NCBI RefSeq assembly: GCF_954871325.1
Contig: NC_088778.1
Span: 22,243,120 to 22,307,119 of the forward strand
DNA length: 64,000 bases
Source: Gordionus sp. m RMFG-2023
Lineage: Eukaryota > Nematomorpha > Gordioida > Chordodea > Parachordodidae
Direction: 5' to 3'
Within the stretch, counting starts at the first letter, position 1, and each line of letters starts with the position of its first letter. The notes below the pieces were generated by a model. The model worked only from the letters and a program-made list of their open reading frames with translations, did no database searches and was not told where the DNA came from. A program made the translations under genes and the position numbers. Below are positions 61,137 through 64,000 of the stretch, in pieces.

Positions 61137-61718
61137 AATTATATATTGATAATTTTTTTTTAAGTCATAGCTTTACCTTATGATATAATGATAATAATAC
61201 ATATACTTTGTTATTAATTATAAAACAATTAGTTTCAGTTTAGCACATAGATGACACAATGGTTTAGACATCTATTAGTGAAATCCCAAGGCTTAGGCAA
61301 TATTTTTCCTGCTAAATATTGAGTTATGGCTTAGATTGAGCCATCTAACAACACTAATTAGAGCCATAATCAGGGACAATCACCCCAAATATTCTTGACC
61401 CCTAAGCATTGCCATCAAATTTGTTTTTAATGTTTTATGAAAAAAAAACAACTATAAAAAATATTACTCCATATGTACTGTTGACCTCCTTCAACTGTTA
61501 CCTCCCCAATCATGTAAATACAAAAATTAAATTATAAAGAAAATAATCTTTTAAGTATCATCTTTTAAAAAAATAATTTTAATTATTAAACAAAAATATT
61601 TTTAAAATAATTAATTAAATATATATCTATAATATATATAATCACCATAATCATAACATGTATCATCTTAAATTATTAAAATTTAAGGAAATTATATAGT
61701 GTAATGTTATTTTTTCCC
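61137..61718. other. AT-rich spacer with a MITE relic
   Basis: No gene. At about 61235-61355 a relic ends tagattgagccatctaacaa, similar to the 22262-22459 family. Confidence 0.45.
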
Positions 61719-61790
61719 ATCTACCAGTATCAAACCTGGGACCTCCATTTCAAATGCACATTTGGGCTTGAGCCACTATGCTTATTGTAA
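61717..61790 (-). repeat. tRNA-like SINE head or decayed tRNA
   Basis: On the minus strand the sequence contains agcatagtggctcaagccc, which resembles a Pol III A box, and about 40 bases downstream aggtcccaggtttgatactg, which resembles a B box with changes. The two boxes have tRNA-like spacing, but the acceptor and anticodon stems do not close convincingly. A tRNA-derived SINE head is therefore more likely than a working tRNA. No body or tail was delimited. Confidence 0.5.
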
Positions 61791-62908
61791 TTATTCATAA
61801 TTTATATTATTGCTTTTCTTGCAATTTTTTAACTTTTAACTATAAAATAATATTAATGCATCTTAATTCAATTCAGCTATTTTAACCATAGTTTTAGAAA
61901 ATTGTTCAGCAATTTTAAAAGCTGGAAGATAATATTTATTTAACATACTTATTTCATTTAAACATATAACACTAATTCTCAGCCTACAATATGTTTGTAT
62001 CAGTATATTTTTTTTCAGTCAGTTTTTTCAATGTAAAATATATTTTTATGTTTTTTTTTAAATTTAAAAAATGTCATTTTGCTGGAAATATATAGCATGT
62101 GTAGACACTTACGCTCTAATTTTTTAGAAAAATTTTACACATAATTTTCAAATGATAATGAATGAAATAAACCAACATTCTATTTATTTGTAATGTTTAA
62201 AAAAAATCCTTATTTTAAAAGAAAAAGTAATTAAAAAATGTCATATTTTTTTTAATTAAATTATTTGCAAAAGATTTTATTTAACCCGTCACATTGCCCA
62301 TATTTTAATGAGTTGTCTTGTTTTGCCTAGTGTTTACAGTTATTTATTTTTTTTACATAGAAAATATTGATTTTTTATGATCTTGGTTTAAAGATAGATG
62401 GTAAACAATAATCAATCAAAATATATCGTTTACTGGATCTTTTTTGTTTGAATATCGAATTGGATCGGTAAAATTTTTTAAATCAGCACAGCCCTAATAT
62501 TTAGCTAAACATTATTGTTTTTTAAAAGAGTTAGGATATCAAAAGGTTAAAGCCGGTTCACAGACCTTTAGAATTTTGGTTCATTCGGGAGACAAAATTT
62601 TTAAGGTTCACCTCGTTAGTAGTTCAAGATTTTAAAAATCGATTCCCGAAAGAAAAGAACTAGTTTTCTTTGGAACGGCTTATACGAAGTTTTAAAAAAG
62701 GGGTTAAATTATGGGAGAATAAATTATTCATCACTTACTATATTTTTTAGCAGGCTTTCCTACGAGTCTACGATAACTCCCTAATTATTTTCATCGGTAG
62801 CTTTACTAAAAAGTTGGCTTTCCTAACGGCATAGATATAGATTCATCGCCCTTCCCCCTTCATAGACGCCATATTAGTCTAAGACCCAGCCACTTGGTAA
62901 ATATTCTT
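61791..62908. other. AT-rich spacer, GC-richer towards the LTR
   Basis: No gene recognised. A relic of the tagggctgtgc family ends near 62497. From 62530 the composition becomes more balanced but carries no recognisable protein or RNA. Confidence 0.45.
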
Positions 62909-63942
62909 TGTAACACTCCCCGACCCCGGATGTCTACATCTAGATAATTCCCCTCAATTTGTCGAAAATTGAGTCTTTTTGAAAACGATCACACGGTTTT
63001 ATTAGTCAACATGCGAATTAAGGTTCACGAATACCTCAATACGATGCCATCCAAAGTCCAAAGTTCGAATCTAATAGATGTATTGCCTTGTGAAAATGAA
63101 GATGGGAAATAAGTGAAATTATTAAATAATATTCGCGAGTCGCGAATAAAACTATTCATCTGCACGGATTACTTCTGGGAATAGGAAATTTTATACGAAT
63201 TATGACATATTTTAATCAAATTTCCTCATTTTTGAATGAGATTGGGCGAATAAGCAGATTAAAATATGAATTAGGTTATAAATAAAAATATAAAGTATAT
63301 TATAGCAAAATATAAATAATTTATGAATGACTATTGGGTAATAATAATAATTTATGTAATTTTTTAAGGAAATTTATGTAATATTTATTAAGAATTTACG
63401 CGTTTTATAAAAATCATTTATCAAATTTTATTATTTAACAAACGAAGAAAAACTAATATCAAAATAAATTTGAACATTTTTGTTGTAATTGTGGTAACAT
63501 GCAAATTTACTAGATTAAGAAAAACGCCAGACAGGCAAATTACTTTTAAACAAAATTACGAAGCCCAAAGATATTCAAATCTACAAGAATTAAATCTCGG
63601 TACAAATTGAGACTATGCAAATGTTGATTAAAGAAAAAGGATATATAAGGAGAAATTATGATGCGAAAAATGATGATTAAATTATGATTTTACGAACTTA
63701 ATTTTTTTAATCTTTAATTTTTAATTTTAATTTATATTAATTTATTTTGATTATGTTTTTATTTATTATTTAATAAAGATTTAGTATCATTTTAGTTCTA
63801 ACTTTTCTTTATTTGACGAATATTATAGAAAAGTATATATAATCGAGGATATTAGTCTGATTTAGTATCATTTTAGTTCTAACCTTTCTTTATTTACCAC
63901 GGTTCTAATCACCCAATCTTTCTAAATTCTCAAAATGTTACA
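62909..63942 (+). mobile_element. Probable long terminal repeat of an LTR retrotransposon fossil
   Basis: The block starts tgtaacactccccgacc and ends caaaatgttaca, with the matching short inverted termini TGTAAC/GTTACA typical of LTRs. Immediately after it lies ttggtgttggagagcgg, in the position of a primer-binding site. An internal word gatttagtatcattttagtt is duplicated near 63778 and 63860. The rest of the element would lie beyond the right edge of the window, so a partner LTR cannot be checked. Family is uncertain (Ty3-like by the TGTAACAC start). Confidence 0.55.
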
Positions 63943-64000
63943 TTGGTGTTGGAGAGCGGAGGAGACCGGGCCATTATAATAATTCAGTCTAATTAACTCT
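63943..64000 (+). mobile_element. Possible leader of the LTR element, cut by the window edge
   Basis: The first bases after the putative LTR (ggagagcggaggagaccggg) are less AT-rich and fit a primer-binding site plus leader. Nothing coding is visible before the window ends. Confidence 0.35.

Noticed and set aside
63060-63080. B-box-like word agttcgaatct suggesting a tRNA
   Set aside because: No A box or stems at the right spacing; it lies inside the putative LTR.

Overview
This is a strongly AT-rich nuclear window, almost certainly from an animal. Three conserved host genes are recognisable through exon-by-exon reading: glycerate kinase (GLYCTK, plus strand, 11784-17880), a SAP-domain mRNA-export factor of the SARNP/Tho1 family (plus, 29132-36106) and elongin B (ELOB, minus, 56182-56655). 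In all three, predicted splice sites are GT/AG and codon phase is kept across every junction. Host introns fall into two size classes: very short ones (about 39-60 bases) and long ones swollen by transposons (3.9 kb in GLYCTK, 4.9 kb in SARNP). Two small unrecognised gene models (3033-3865 and 58026-58347) follow the same splice style. The species cannot be named from the sequence.

Most of the rest is a graveyard of mobile DNA, dominated by hAT-type elements with 8-base target duplications. By region: a well preserved hAT (92-2588); a pogo/Tigger relic cut by a palindromic MITE (4830-6440); a 3.5 kb hAT-like element with an unfamiliar protein (7162-10664); a hAT relic inside GLYCTK intron 2; a young RTE-like LINE with a 17-base target duplication (18329-21533); a run of hAT relics (24305-28864) that, with an inverted relative at 32639-34886, flanks the first seven SARNP exons; and a 37.4-38.3 kb minisatellite.

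The most unusual object is a 7.2 kb foldback-like structure (38974-46132). It has long inverted arms made of tandem repeats, with unequal arm lengths, around a 3.1 kb spacer holding a two-exon gene model. To its right lie a Ty3-type LTR-element fossil (49195-49680), a second LINE carrying a restriction-like endonuclease (about 50990-53800), ELOB, a three-layer nest of terminal-inverted-repeat elements (58467-61127), a tRNA-like SINE head and a probable LTR running towards the window edge (62909-63942).

The three recognised genes belong to unrelated housekeeping pathways (glycerate metabolism, mRNA export, Cullin-ubiquitin ligase/elongin complex). Nothing suggests they work together. No bacterial-style operon, CRISPR array or rRNA gene was seen.
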